Origin: Bacteroidota bacterium
Lineage (GTDB): Bacteria; Bacteroidota; Bacteroidia; Cytophagales; Cyclobacteriaceae
Assembly: GCA_018267195.1 (NCBI GenBank)
Contig: JAFDYY010000014.1
Location: 1-59,433 of the forward strand
Length of the DNA: 59,433 bases
Direction: 5' to 3'
Positions 15,901-24,007 of the stretch are shown here, piece after piece (position 1 is the first letter of the stretch; the number at the start of each line of letters is the position of its first letter). The position numbers and the translations under genes were made by a program. The notes beneath the pieces are model-generated. The model searched no databases and was not told the origin of the DNA. It worked only from the letters and a program-made list of their open reading frames with translations.

Positions 15901-16308
15901 ATGAAACGCACTCATATTATAGCCATTGTTATCATTGCCGCAGCCATAGGCATTATCATTGCTACGGCCGGAGATGCCAGCACTTATGTAGATTTCGATC
16001 AGGCATACCAGATGGCCGAGTCGGGCAACAAGGATCAGATTCATGTGGTGGGCCAGTTAAAAAAAGATAGCGAAGGCCATGTATCCGGTTTGCAAAACAG
16101 CCCCGACAAACTTTCTTTTTCGTTTGTTTTGGTGGATGATAAAAACAAAGAGCAAAACATAATTTACAACGAACCCATGCCCCCTGATTTTTTAAAAAGT
16201 GAGAAAGTAGTAGTGGTGGGGGGGTATCAGCACGATCAGTTCATTGCCAAAAAAATCTTGCTTAAGTGCCCGTCTAAATACCAGGAAAATAAACTGGTAA
16301 AAAATTGA
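15901..16308 (+). CDS. ccmE: CcmE haem chaperone, CxxxY type
   Basis: A 135-residue periplasmic haem chaperone with one N-terminal membrane anchor (residues 5-22) and an OB-fold beta-barrel. Near the C-terminus, where classical CcmE has the covalent haem-binding His in HxxxY, this protein has C123 in CPSKY, i.e. CxxxY. Such Cys-type CcmE proteins are known from archaea and some sulfate reducers with a variant System I. ATG at 15901 starts just before the anchor; an upstream TTG frame overlaps the promoter. It receives haem from CcmC and passes it to CcmF. Confidence 0.93.
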   Translation: MKRTHIIAIVIIAAAIGIIIATAGDASTYVDFDQAYQMAESGNKDQIHVVGQLKKDSEGHVSGLQNSPDKLSFSFVLVDDKNKEQNIIYNEPMPPDFLKSEKVVVVGGYQHDQFIAKKILLKCPSKYQENKLVKN

Positions 16309-16356
16309 TTGTTTCAGGTACCGGCACGGCTAAAACGACTGATCATTAGATAACGC

Positions 16357-18879
16357 ATGCACTACTTCATCGGCAACCTGGGGCACCTTTTTGTTATCAT
16401 TTCATTGGTGACGGCTTTGGCCTCTGCCTTCTCTTATTGGAAAAGTTTTTATTCTACACAGGAGCTAATCGGGAAAGGGTGGGCCTTCAACGGGCAGGTG
16501 GCTTTTTACATTCATGCGCTGTCTGTGTTGGGCATTGTTACGGTGTTGTTCACAATCATTTACCGGCATTACTTTGAGTACCATTATGCATACAGCCATT
16601 CGTCTCTTCATTTGCAAGCACAATACATGCTCTCTTGTTTTTGGGAAGGGCAGGAAGGAAGTTTTTTATTGTGGATGTTTTGGCAAGCCATACTGGGGCT
16701 TATTTTAATTCACACACAAAGTGCATGGCGGGCTCCGGTAATGATGGTGTTTGCTATGGTGCAGGCTTTTCTGGCCTCCATGATTTTAGGGGTGGTAATT
16801 CCCGGTCTGGATTTTAAAATCGGAAGCTCGCCTTTTATTTTGTTGCGCGATGCCATGGACGACCCCATTTTTAAAACCAACCCTGAGTTTATACCCAAAG
16901 ATGGGCACGGGCTTAACCCCTTGCTACAAAATTATTGGATGGTGATTCATCCACCCACCTTGTTTTTAGGGTTTGCACTCACCTTGCCTCCCTTTGCTTT
17001 TTGCCTGGCCGGCTTGTGGCAAAAAAAATACTCGGAGTGGATTAAGCCTGCTTTGCCCTGGGCCTTGGTAGGGGGCGCTATTCTGGGGCTCGGTATTTTA
17101 ATGGGCGGCTACTGGGCGTATGAAACACTGAGCTTTGGCGGCTATTGGAACTGGGATCCGGTTGAAAACGCAGTATATGTACCTTGGATTGTCCTCATTG
17201 CATCTATCCACGTAATGATGCTCACCAAAAGCAATGGCACCGCGCTGAAAACTTCTATGCTCTTGGTTATTTCTGTTTTCATTCTGATTCTCTATTCTAC
17301 TTTTCTTACCCGAAGCGGCATTTTGGGAGATGCTTCCGTTCATTCGTTTACAGATCTGGGCCTGTCAGGCCAACTGCTGTTGTATTTGTTATTCTTTACC
17401 ATTGCCTCGGGGGTGCTGGTGGCGGTTAATTGGAAAAAAATTCCGTCTGATGAAAAAGAAGTTTCAACCTACTCGCGTGAATTTTGGATTTTTCTGGGGG
17501 CCACCGTTCTGTGCCTGATGGGTTTTCAGGTATTGCTGCCCACCTCTATTCCGGTCTATAATAAAATTGTAGGATTTTTTGGAGGCCATTCTAACCTTGC
17601 CCCTCCGGCTAACCAAGTGGAATTTTACTCGAAGTTCCAACTTTGGTTTGCGGTAGCGTTGGCTATGGTTTCCGGATCGGCTCAGTTTTTTTGGTGGAAT
17701 AAAATGAGCAGAGAAAAATGGAAAGACTTGCTTGCCCCGGCTTTGATTTCATTAATTGTGTTTGCGCTGATCATCGCGGTGGCAAAAGTGTACCAACCAG
17801 CCTATTTAGCACTCACCTTATCAGGGGTGTACCTAATTGTTTCTAATATCAGAATTTTGGCTTCTGTCATAAAAGGGAAAGTCAGCCTCTCAGGAGGAGC
17901 ATTGGCCCATATTGGTGTGGGCATGATGTTGATCGGGCTCATGTTTTCGTCCGGATATTCTAACATTGTTTCTCTTAATACCAACGGGCTGCCCATCAGT
18001 AAAGACATGGGTACGGATTTTAACCGAGACAATTTACTGTTGTTCATCAACGAACCTAAATCCATGGCTGGGTATGATATTGAATACCGAAGCGAAAATG
18101 TGGAATTCAGAAATAAAAGAGGATACGTTCGTAAAAATGATATTGAACCCACCCCCGACCCTTACCGCGTGGTGGCCAACAAGGATATTTTTTATAAAGG
18201 AGAAAAAATGTATCGGGCAAAAGATACATTGGATATCTATCCCGAAAACACTTATTATGAAATAGAACTTCGAAAAAACGGAAACATAGCCGCCACACTT
18301 TATCCGCGTATTCAAATTAACCCCTCTATGGGAGGCTTTCTGGCATCGCCCGATATTAAACGAAACCTCAACCGCGACATTTACACACACGTTTCTCTTA
18401 CTCTAAATAGAGAAGAAGAACCCCAATGGAGTAAGCCCGAAGAAGTAAAGGTAAAAATAGGTCAGCGTTTTTTTATTAACGATTATGTGGCCGTGCTTGA
18501 AGAAGTGAAACGAATAGAAAAAGTAGAGGGTCTGGAACTAACGGGTGAAGACATAGCCGTAAAAGCCAGAGTGCGCATAGAAGGCGAACATGAGCCGTTT
18601 TATGCCGAACCAATCTTTATGATTCGCAACAAAACAGAGGTGGGCCGGATGGCATCTGAAATTAACGACCTGGGGGTGCGGGTACTTCTGGCCAGCATTG
18701 ATCCGAAAACCGGTGAGTTTACTTTGATCTGCGATTCGCGCCAAAAAGATTGGGTAGTCATCAAAGCAATCGAAAAACCGTATATCAATGTGTTGTGGCT
18801 TGGCACTGGCGTGCTGATGGTGGGGTTTGGGCTGGCAGCAGCAAGACGGGTGAAGGAATTTAGAAAATTACACTACTGA
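16357..18879 (+). CDS. ccmF: CcmF-type cytochrome c haem lyase subunit
   Basis: An 840-residue polytopic membrane protein of the CcmF/CcsA superfamily, which attaches haem to apocytochrome c. The WWD domain is at about residues 258-279 (GGYWNWDPVENAVYVPW), preceded by the HPPTLFLGF haem-ligand segment. About 13 helices are followed by a large periplasmic domain (about 560-800) and a final helix (VLWLGTGVLMVGFG). It is longer than proteobacterial CcmF (about 650) but typical for Bacteroidota. No CcmG or CcmH is near, so thiol-reducing functions must be coded elsewhere or be absent. Confidence 0.92.
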   Translation: MHYFIGNLGHLFVIISLVTALASAFSYWKSFYSTQELIGKGWAFNGQVAFYIHALSVLGIVTVLFTIIYRHYFEYHYAYSHSSLHLQAQYMLSCFWEGQEGSFLLWMFWQAILGLILIHTQSAWRAPVMMVFAMVQAFLASMILGVVIPGLDFKIGSSPFILLRDAMDDPIFKTNPEFIPKDGHGLNPLLQNYWMVIHPPTLFLGFALTLPPFAFCLAGLWQKKYSEWIKPALPWALVGGAILGLGILMGGYWAYETLSFGGYWNWDPVENAVYVPWIVLIASIHVMMLTKSNGTALKTSMLLVISVFILILYSTFLTRSGILGDASVHSFTDLGLSGQLLLYLLFFTIASGVLVAVNWKKIPSDEKEVSTYSREFWIFLGATVLCLMGFQVLLPTSIPVYNKIVGFFGGHSNLAPPANQVEFYSKFQLWFAVALAMVSGSAQFFWWNKMSREKWKDLLAPALISLIVFALIIAVAKVYQPAYLALTLSGVYLIVSNIRILASVIKGKVSLSGGALAHIGVGMMLIGLMFSSGYSNIVSLNTNGLPISKDMGTDFNRDNLLLFINEPKSMAGYDIEYRSENVEFRNKRGYVRKNDIEPTPDPYRVVANKDIFYKGEKMYRAKDTLDIYPENTYYEIELRKNGNIAATLYPRIQINPSMGGFLASPDIKRNLNRDIYTHVSLTLNREEEPQWSKPEEVKVKIGQRFFINDYVAVLEEVKRIEKVEGLELTGEDIAVKARVRIEGEHEPFYAEPIFMIRNKTEVGRMASEINDLGVRVLLASIDPKTGEFTLICDSRQKDWVVIKAIEKPYINVLWLGTGVLMVGFGLAAARRVKEFRKLHY

Positions 18880-18959
18880 TTTTCCTGTCAAGTGTAGGGT
18901 TGATACGGAATACATTGGCCGCTCCCCATTCTGGAAATTAATTTTTTACTGAAAACAGA

Positions 18960-21470
18960 ATGACCTCAACGATTCCCGAATACTTAAAAGGTCTTACCGA
19001 AGATGAACTTAAATCATCCCGGGAAAAATTTGGGTATAACCAGGTCGAGACGCTCCAACAAAATACCTGGCTAAAACGGCTGTTAATTTTTTTGAAAGAA
19101 CCGATGTTGCTGTTGCTGTTGGCGGTAGCGATCATCTATGTTGTGGTGGGCAATTATGAGGAGGCAGTATTTATGTTTTTTGCCCTCTTGGCCGTATCGG
19201 CTATTTCCTTGTATCAGGACAATCGCAGCAAAAACGCACTGGCCGAGTTAGAAAAACTCAACGAACCGCTGAGTAGGGTAATCCGAAATTCGCAGGCAAT
19301 AGAAATACCCACTCGCGAAATTGCCGTAGGCGATCTCTGTCTTACCGAAGAAGGTAAAATGATCAATGCCGATGGCCGCATTGTGTACAGCAATGATTTT
19401 TCGGTGAATGAAGCCACCCTTACAGGCGAAAGTTTCTCACTATTTAAAAATAGCGAATCGGAAGATAACCGGGTTTATAGCGGCAGCATTACCGTGTCAG
19501 GATTGGCAGTGTTTGAGGTAGAAAAAATTGGCCAACAAACCCGGCTTGGAAAAATAGGCGAATCCATTCAGAATATAGAAGAAGAGGGATCGCCTTTGCA
19601 AAAGCAGATAGCCCGGTTTGTAAAGTCAATGGCCATTATAGGAGGTGTTGTTTTTCTGATGGTGTGCCTGTTTAACTATTACCATACGCGCAGCTTAGTT
19701 CAAAGTCTGCTCGATGGCCTAACCCTGGCCATGTCTATATTGCCGGAAGAAATTCCCGTAGCGTTTACCACCTTCATGGCATTAGGTGCCTGGAAATTGA
19801 TGCGCGAAGGCATCATCATTAAGCGCAGCAGTATGGTAGAAACACTGGGGAGCACTACCGTGATTTGTACTGACAAAACGGGAACAATTACTGAAAATAC
19901 GATGCAGTTGAAGATGCTGTACGATTATGCTTCGGGAAAAACGGGAGAAGAAAATGATTTTAACGATAAAGATTTTTCTGAACTGATTGCGTGCGCTATG
20001 TGGAGCAGCGAGCCGGTTCCTTTTGATCCGATGGAGAAAACACTACACAAAATATACGAGCGCACGGCCCCGGAAGACCACAGAAAAAATTATCGGATGA
20101 TACACGAATATCCGTTAAGCGGAACTCCTCCGATGATGACGCATCTTTTTGAAGATAACAAAGGCCATCGAATTATTGCGGCCAAGGGTGCTCCCGAAGC
20201 GATTCTCCAGGTTTCGTGTCTTACAAAAGAGGAAAAAGAAAAAATTGGAAAGCGGATTCAAGAGTTTGGCAGGCAAGGATTTCGGGTGTTGGGTGTGGCC
20301 AAGACAAAGTGGGAGCGCGAGGAGTTCCCGTCACAGCAACAAAATTTTAAATTTGATTTTTTAGGATTAACGGTGTTTTACGATCCGCCCAAGAAAGGAA
20401 TCAGCCGGGTGGTTCAGCAGATATACGAGGCGGGCATAAAAATAAAAGTGATTACGGGCGATAATGCCGATACGACCCGGGCCATAGCTAAGCAAGCAGG
20501 CATCCGCCACACCGATGCCACCATAAGTGGCAGCGAAGTAATGAATTTTTCAGAACAGGAACGGATGGAGGTTTCTGAAAATAAAATACTATTTACCCGT
20601 ATGTTTCCCGAAGCGAAGTTAACGGTGGTCAATGCGCTGAAAAAAAAGGAAGAAGTGGTGGCCATGTTGGGCGATGGCGTAAATGACGGTCCGGCTCTGA
20701 AAGCGGCCCACATTGGCGTAGCCATGGGCCACAAAGGTACAGAGATCGCTAAAGCGGCAGCCGCATTGGTTATTACCAACGATGATTTAGAAAAATTGAT
20801 CATCGGCATTGCCGCAGGAAGAAGAATTTATGCCAATATTAAAAAAGCCATTCAGTATATCATTTCTATTCACATCCCTATTATTCTTACCGTTTCGTTG
20901 CCTTTATTTTTAGGGTGGGTTTATCCGGTCATTTTCACACCAGTTCATGTCATTTTTTTAGAATTGATAATGGGCCCCACGTGCTCTATTGTTTATGAAA
21001 ATGAACCGATGGATCAGAACACCATGCAACAACCGCCCCGCCCGATGAGCGATACATTTTTTAGCTGGCGCGAATTAGCAATAAGTATGGTTCAGGGGTT
21101 GATGATTACACTGGGTATTTTGTGGGTGTATCAGCTTACCGTTCAGAACGGAGGCGATGAACTAAAAACCCGGGCGATGGTGTTCAGCACATTAATATTA
21201 GCCAATGTATTGTTGAGCTACACGAACCGCTCTTTTTATTACAGCATCTTGGAGAGTTTAAAAAAACGTAATTTTTTATTGGTCGGAATAAATGGGTTAG
21301 TTTTAGTTATCCTGCTGATTATTTTTTATGTAAAACCGGTAACCCGCTTCTTCAATGTATCGACATTAAGTTTTTACGAACTGGGTATAGCAGCAGGAGT
21401 TGCGGCCGTTTCTGTTTTGTGGGTGGAAGTATATAAACTGACGAAAAGATTACGAAGAGATCGAATATAA
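18960..21470 (+). CDS. P-type cation-transporting ATPase (type II-like)
   Basis: An 836-residue P-type ATPase with the usual order: N-terminal cation_ATPase_N domain, actuator domain with TGES (about 154-157), M4, phosphorylation site D305 in DKTGT, nucleotide-binding domain with KGAPE, hinge GDGVNDGPAL (D572) and C-terminal helices. The M4 motif is PEEIP (from P262) instead of the calcium-pump PEGLP. That variant is common in bacterial pumps of undetermined specificity. No heavy-metal domain or CPC motif is present, so copper or zinc is unlikely. It stands alone, with no visible cognate regulator. Confidence 0.88.
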   Translation: MTSTIPEYLKGLTEDELKSSREKFGYNQVETLQQNTWLKRLLIFLKEPMLLLLLAVAIIYVVVGNYEEAVFMFFALLAVSAISLYQDNRSKNALAELEKLNEPLSRVIRNSQAIEIPTREIAVGDLCLTEEGKMINADGRIVYSNDFSVNEATLTGESFSLFKNSESEDNRVYSGSITVSGLAVFEVEKIGQQTRLGKIGESIQNIEEEGSPLQKQIARFVKSMAIIGGVVFLMVCLFNYYHTRSLVQSLLDGLTLAMSILPEEIPVAFTTFMALGAWKLMREGIIIKRSSMVETLGSTTVICTDKTGTITENTMQLKMLYDYASGKTGEENDFNDKDFSELIACAMWSSEPVPFDPMEKTLHKIYERTAPEDHRKNYRMIHEYPLSGTPPMMTHLFEDNKGHRIIAAKGAPEAILQVSCLTKEEKEKIGKRIQEFGRQGFRVLGVAKTKWEREEFPSQQQNFKFDFLGLTVFYDPPKKGISRVVQQIYEAGIKIKVITGDNADTTRAIAKQAGIRHTDATISGSEVMNFSEQERMEVSENKILFTRMFPEAKLTVVNALKKKEEVVAMLGDGVNDGPALKAAHIGVAMGHKGTEIAKAAAALVITNDDLEKLIIGIAAGRRIYANIKKAIQYIISIHIPIILTVSLPLFLGWVYPVIFTPVHVIFLELIMGPTCSIVYENEPMDQNTMQQPPRPMSDTFFSWRELAISMVQGLMITLGILWVYQLTVQNGGDELKTRAMVFSTLILANVLLSYTNRSFYYSILESLKKRNFLLVGINGLVLVILLIIFYVKPVTRFFNVSTLSFYELGIAAGVAAVSVLWVEVYKLTKRLRRDRI

Positions 21471-21586
21471 GCTCCGTATAAAAACAGATGCAAAAAAGGC
21501 CTTCGGGGCAATAGCTAAAAATAGAAAAAACAAATGGGCCAAAACGAATGAATATGGCACTTTTTAATAATAATTTAATCTAAAAT

Positions 21587-21602
21587 ACGGGAAATTTCCC
21601 GT
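21587..21602. promoter_or_regulatory. Perfect 16-bp palindrome
   Basis: ACGGGAAATTTCCCGT is a perfect palindrome in the gap between the ATPase and the pseudo-receiver gene. A second, smaller inverted repeat (GGAAT...ATTCC) follows at about 21608-21624. Symmetry and length suggest an operator for a dimeric regulator about 100 bases before the start codon; the nearby NarL-type regulator is one candidate. Confidence 0.5.
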
Positions 21603-21700
21603 TGACTGGAATACTTTCCATTCCCACATTTGAGCACCATTATTTGCTGCATTAGGGTAAGACGGTTTATAATGGGTTTACGGTTAAAGGTTAATTATTT

Positions 21701-22042
21701 ATGAAGGTACTGGTAGTCCACCGGCAGCAACAAATCTTGCAAAACATCAAAGCCCAATTGCAAAATTGGTATGTAGAAAGCTACGACAACGGCCTTGAAG
21801 GGCTATTGGCAGCAAAGCTTTCTTATTTTGATTTGATTCTTTGCGGACAAGACCTGCCGGTGGTTACCGGTATTGAGATGATCCGTTCGATCCGCAACCT
21901 AAGCCTTAACCAACGCACCCCGGTTATTTTACTGGCCGAAGGAAACGAAACCAAAGAACATTGGCGCATCATGAATTCACTTAACGCCAACCTGATGACG
22001 CTGGAAGAAGTAAAGGAAATGAAAGACTTATCAATTGAATAA
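21701..22042 (+). CDS. Stand-alone pseudo-receiver protein
   Basis: A 113-residue protein with the fold pattern of a response-regulator receiver domain (VLVVH at strand 1, FDLILCGQDLPVVTG at strand 3, TPVILLAE at strand 4) but no phosphorylation chemistry. The acidic pair is replaced by H7/R8, the phospho-acceptor position by G49, the switch Thr by A79 and the Lys by T100. There is no output domain. Proteins like this usually act by constitutive protein contacts. It converges on a NarL-type regulator gene ten bases away. Confidence 0.75.
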   Translation: MKVLVVHRQQQILQNIKAQLQNWYVESYDNGLEGLLAAKLSYFDLILCGQDLPVVTGIEMIRSIRNLSLNQRTPVILLAEGNETKEHWRIMNSLNANLMTLEEVKEMKDLSIE

Positions 22043-22051
22043 TAAAACCAT

Positions 22052-22690
22052 TCAAAGAATGACCAAGCCCCTGCGGATGGCTTCGAGAGCCATGCCTACA
22101 CGGCTTTGCACCTGGTACTTTTTAAATACCGATTCGCGGTAGCCATCAATGGTGCGCTCGCTGTGGTTCATGCGATGGGCAATTTCTTTATACGTTAGAT
22201 CGCTGCAGGCCAGCAATACAAATTCTGATTCTTTGTCGGATAGATGGACAGACGCTTGCGCCTCGTTATCATTCATTGCCTTGCGGTTTTTGTTGTGAAG
22301 GGCATCCAAATTATAGTACCCGTACTGATAGACGTGATGGAGAGCCGATTCCAATTCTTCCGGGTGAATATCTTTGTAGAGGTAACTGCAACAACCTGCT
22401 TTGAGCATACTGATAATTGTTGATTCCTTGTCGTCCATGGAGAGAGCCACCATCTTCATAAACGGATAAGAGGCCCGCAACCAACGGGCCGTTTCCCGCC
22501 CGTCCATCAGAGGCATGTTTACATCAATCAGCATAATGTCGGGTGCAGGCCGGGCGCTTAATTTTTGTTGTAGATCTTTTCCGTTACAGGCTTCTACTTC
22601 GATGACGTAGCCATCAATACTTTTGAGGAGTAAGCTGAGGGATTTGCTGAACAATTGGTGGTCGTCAACTAAGCCAATCCGGATAGCCAT
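22052..22690 (-). CDS. NarL/FixJ-family response regulator
   Basis: A 212-residue regulator with an intact receiver (D9/D10, phospho-acceptor D56 in LIDVNMPLMDG, K106 in YLYKDIH) and a LuxR-type helix-turn-helix at the C-terminus (about 150-205, with LTYKEIAHRMNHSERTIDGY). No kinase gene is adjacent, so it is an orphan in this window. It is convergent with the pseudo-receiver gene and divergent from moxR, with a 122-base gap for both promoters. Confidence 0.95.
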   Translation of the reverse strand: MAIRIGLVDDHQLFSKSLSLLLKSIDGYVIEVEACNGKDLQQKLSARPAPDIMLIDVNMPLMDGRETARWLRASYPFMKMVALSMDDKESTIISMLKAGCCSYLYKDIHPEELESALHHVYQYGYYNLDALHNKNRKAMNDNEAQASVHLSDKESEFVLLACSDLTYKEIAHRMNHSERTIDGYRESVFKKYQVQSRVGMALEAIRRGLVIL

Positions 22691-22812
22691 ATAAATAGAT
22701 GTCTAATAATTTAGGCAAAGCAATTTAGTTAAATAATCCGCAGCCGCTTGTTTCAGAGGGTGCAAATCCAACCTCAATTTTTAGTATTATTGCGACTTGA
22801 ATTTTTAAGGTT

Positions 22813-23802
22813 ATGGCATTGGTATCTACAACGGAACAGCACGAAGCGCACAAACATAAAATAAAGGAAGTTTACACCGAAGTGGGGAAAGTGGTGGTGG
22901 GCCAAGAATATATGGTAAGCCGTCTGCTGGCCGGGTTGTTTACCAATGGCCACATCTTACTGGAAGGGGTGCCGGGGCTGGCCAAAACACTGACCATTAG
23001 TACGCTGGCCAGAGTCTTGCATTTAGATTTTCAACGTATTCAGTTTACCCCTGATCTGCTTCCGTCAGACCTGATCGGCACGATGATTTACAATCAAAAA
23101 GAAGGGAAATTTGAAGTAAAAAAAGGCCCCATTTTTGCCAATATTATTTTGGCCGATGAAATTAACCGGTCGCCCGCCAAAGTACAGTCGGCCTTGCTTG
23201 AATCGATGCAGGAAAAGCAAGTAACGATTGGCGAAACTACTTTTAAACTCGACAAGCCTTTTTTGGTACTGGCTACACAAAATCCGGTAGAACAGGAAGG
23301 AACTTACCCGCTGCCTGAAGCTCAGGTAGATCGCTTTATGATGAAGGTGTTTGTAGATTATCCTACCAAGGAACAGGAGTTAGAAATTATGCGGAGGATA
23401 TCCAACATGCAGTTTTCTCTTGAGGTAAATCCCTTACTCACAAAAGAAGATATTTTTTCCATACGCGAAGGAGTAAACAAAGTTAAAATTTCAGAGTCGC
23501 TCGAACGGTATATTATTGAATTGGTAACGGCCACCCGCAAACCAAAAGAATATAAACTCGATAACGAAGCACAGTATATTCAGTTTGGTGCATCGCCCCG
23601 GGCCAGTATCAACCTCAATTTGTCGGCCAAAGCCGTAGCCTATATGGAAGGCCGCGATTATGTATTGCCTGAAGATATTAAAGAAGTGGCGCTGGATGTG
23701 ATGAACCACCGCATCTTGTTAAACTACGAAGCCGAAGCCGATAATATAAAGACAGCTGATATTATTAAAGTGCTGCTCAGCAAAGTGCCTATCAATAAAT
23801 AA
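22813..23802 (+). CDS. MoxR-family AAA ATPase
   Basis: A 329-residue AAA+ ATPase of the MoxR family, chaperone-like enzymes that help mature or activate metal- and VWA-domain proteins. Walker A is GVPGLAKT (52-59), Walker B is ILADEINRS (D115/E116), and sensor and lid regions follow (ATQNPVEQEGTYPLPEAQ, the MoxR signature). Length is normal. The usual partners (a DUF58 protein and VWA/Bat proteins) are not downstream; the next gene is a TonB-dependent receptor on the same strand 205 bases away. A weak AAGG lies four bases before the start. Confidence 0.93.
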   Translation: MALVSTTEQHEAHKHKIKEVYTEVGKVVVGQEYMVSRLLAGLFTNGHILLEGVPGLAKTLTISTLARVLHLDFQRIQFTPDLLPSDLIGTMIYNQKEGKFEVKKGPIFANIILADEINRSPAKVQSALLESMQEKQVTIGETTFKLDKPFLVLATQNPVEQEGTYPLPEAQVDRFMMKVFVDYPTKEQELEIMRRISNMQFSLEVNPLLTKEDIFSIREGVNKVKISESLERYIIELVTATRKPKEYKLDNEAQYIQFGASPRASINLNLSAKAVAYMEGRDYVLPEDIKEVALDVMNHRILLNYEAEADNIKTADIIKVLLSKVPINK

Positions 23803-24007
23803 TTTCTTTCATTGTGCTTTATTCTTTGGCGTAGTCAGTGGCTGAAGAAGAAACACATTATTAACATTGTGGTAACCTTCTTTTCTTTAGAGTCGGTTTA
23901 AAATAAAATCTCAGGCTTTTTATTAGCAGCCCTTAACCATTTGATAATGCAAGATACCCCATCGGGTAATATTGCCTGCCCACCTTTGCGGCAAATCTAA
24001 AAATCAA

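Noticed and set aside
23803..24007. Riboswitch before the TonB-dependent receptor
   Set aside because: No cobalamin, TPP or other conserved core was seen; only a small TACCC-CATC-GGGTA stem at about 23955-23968 is present.
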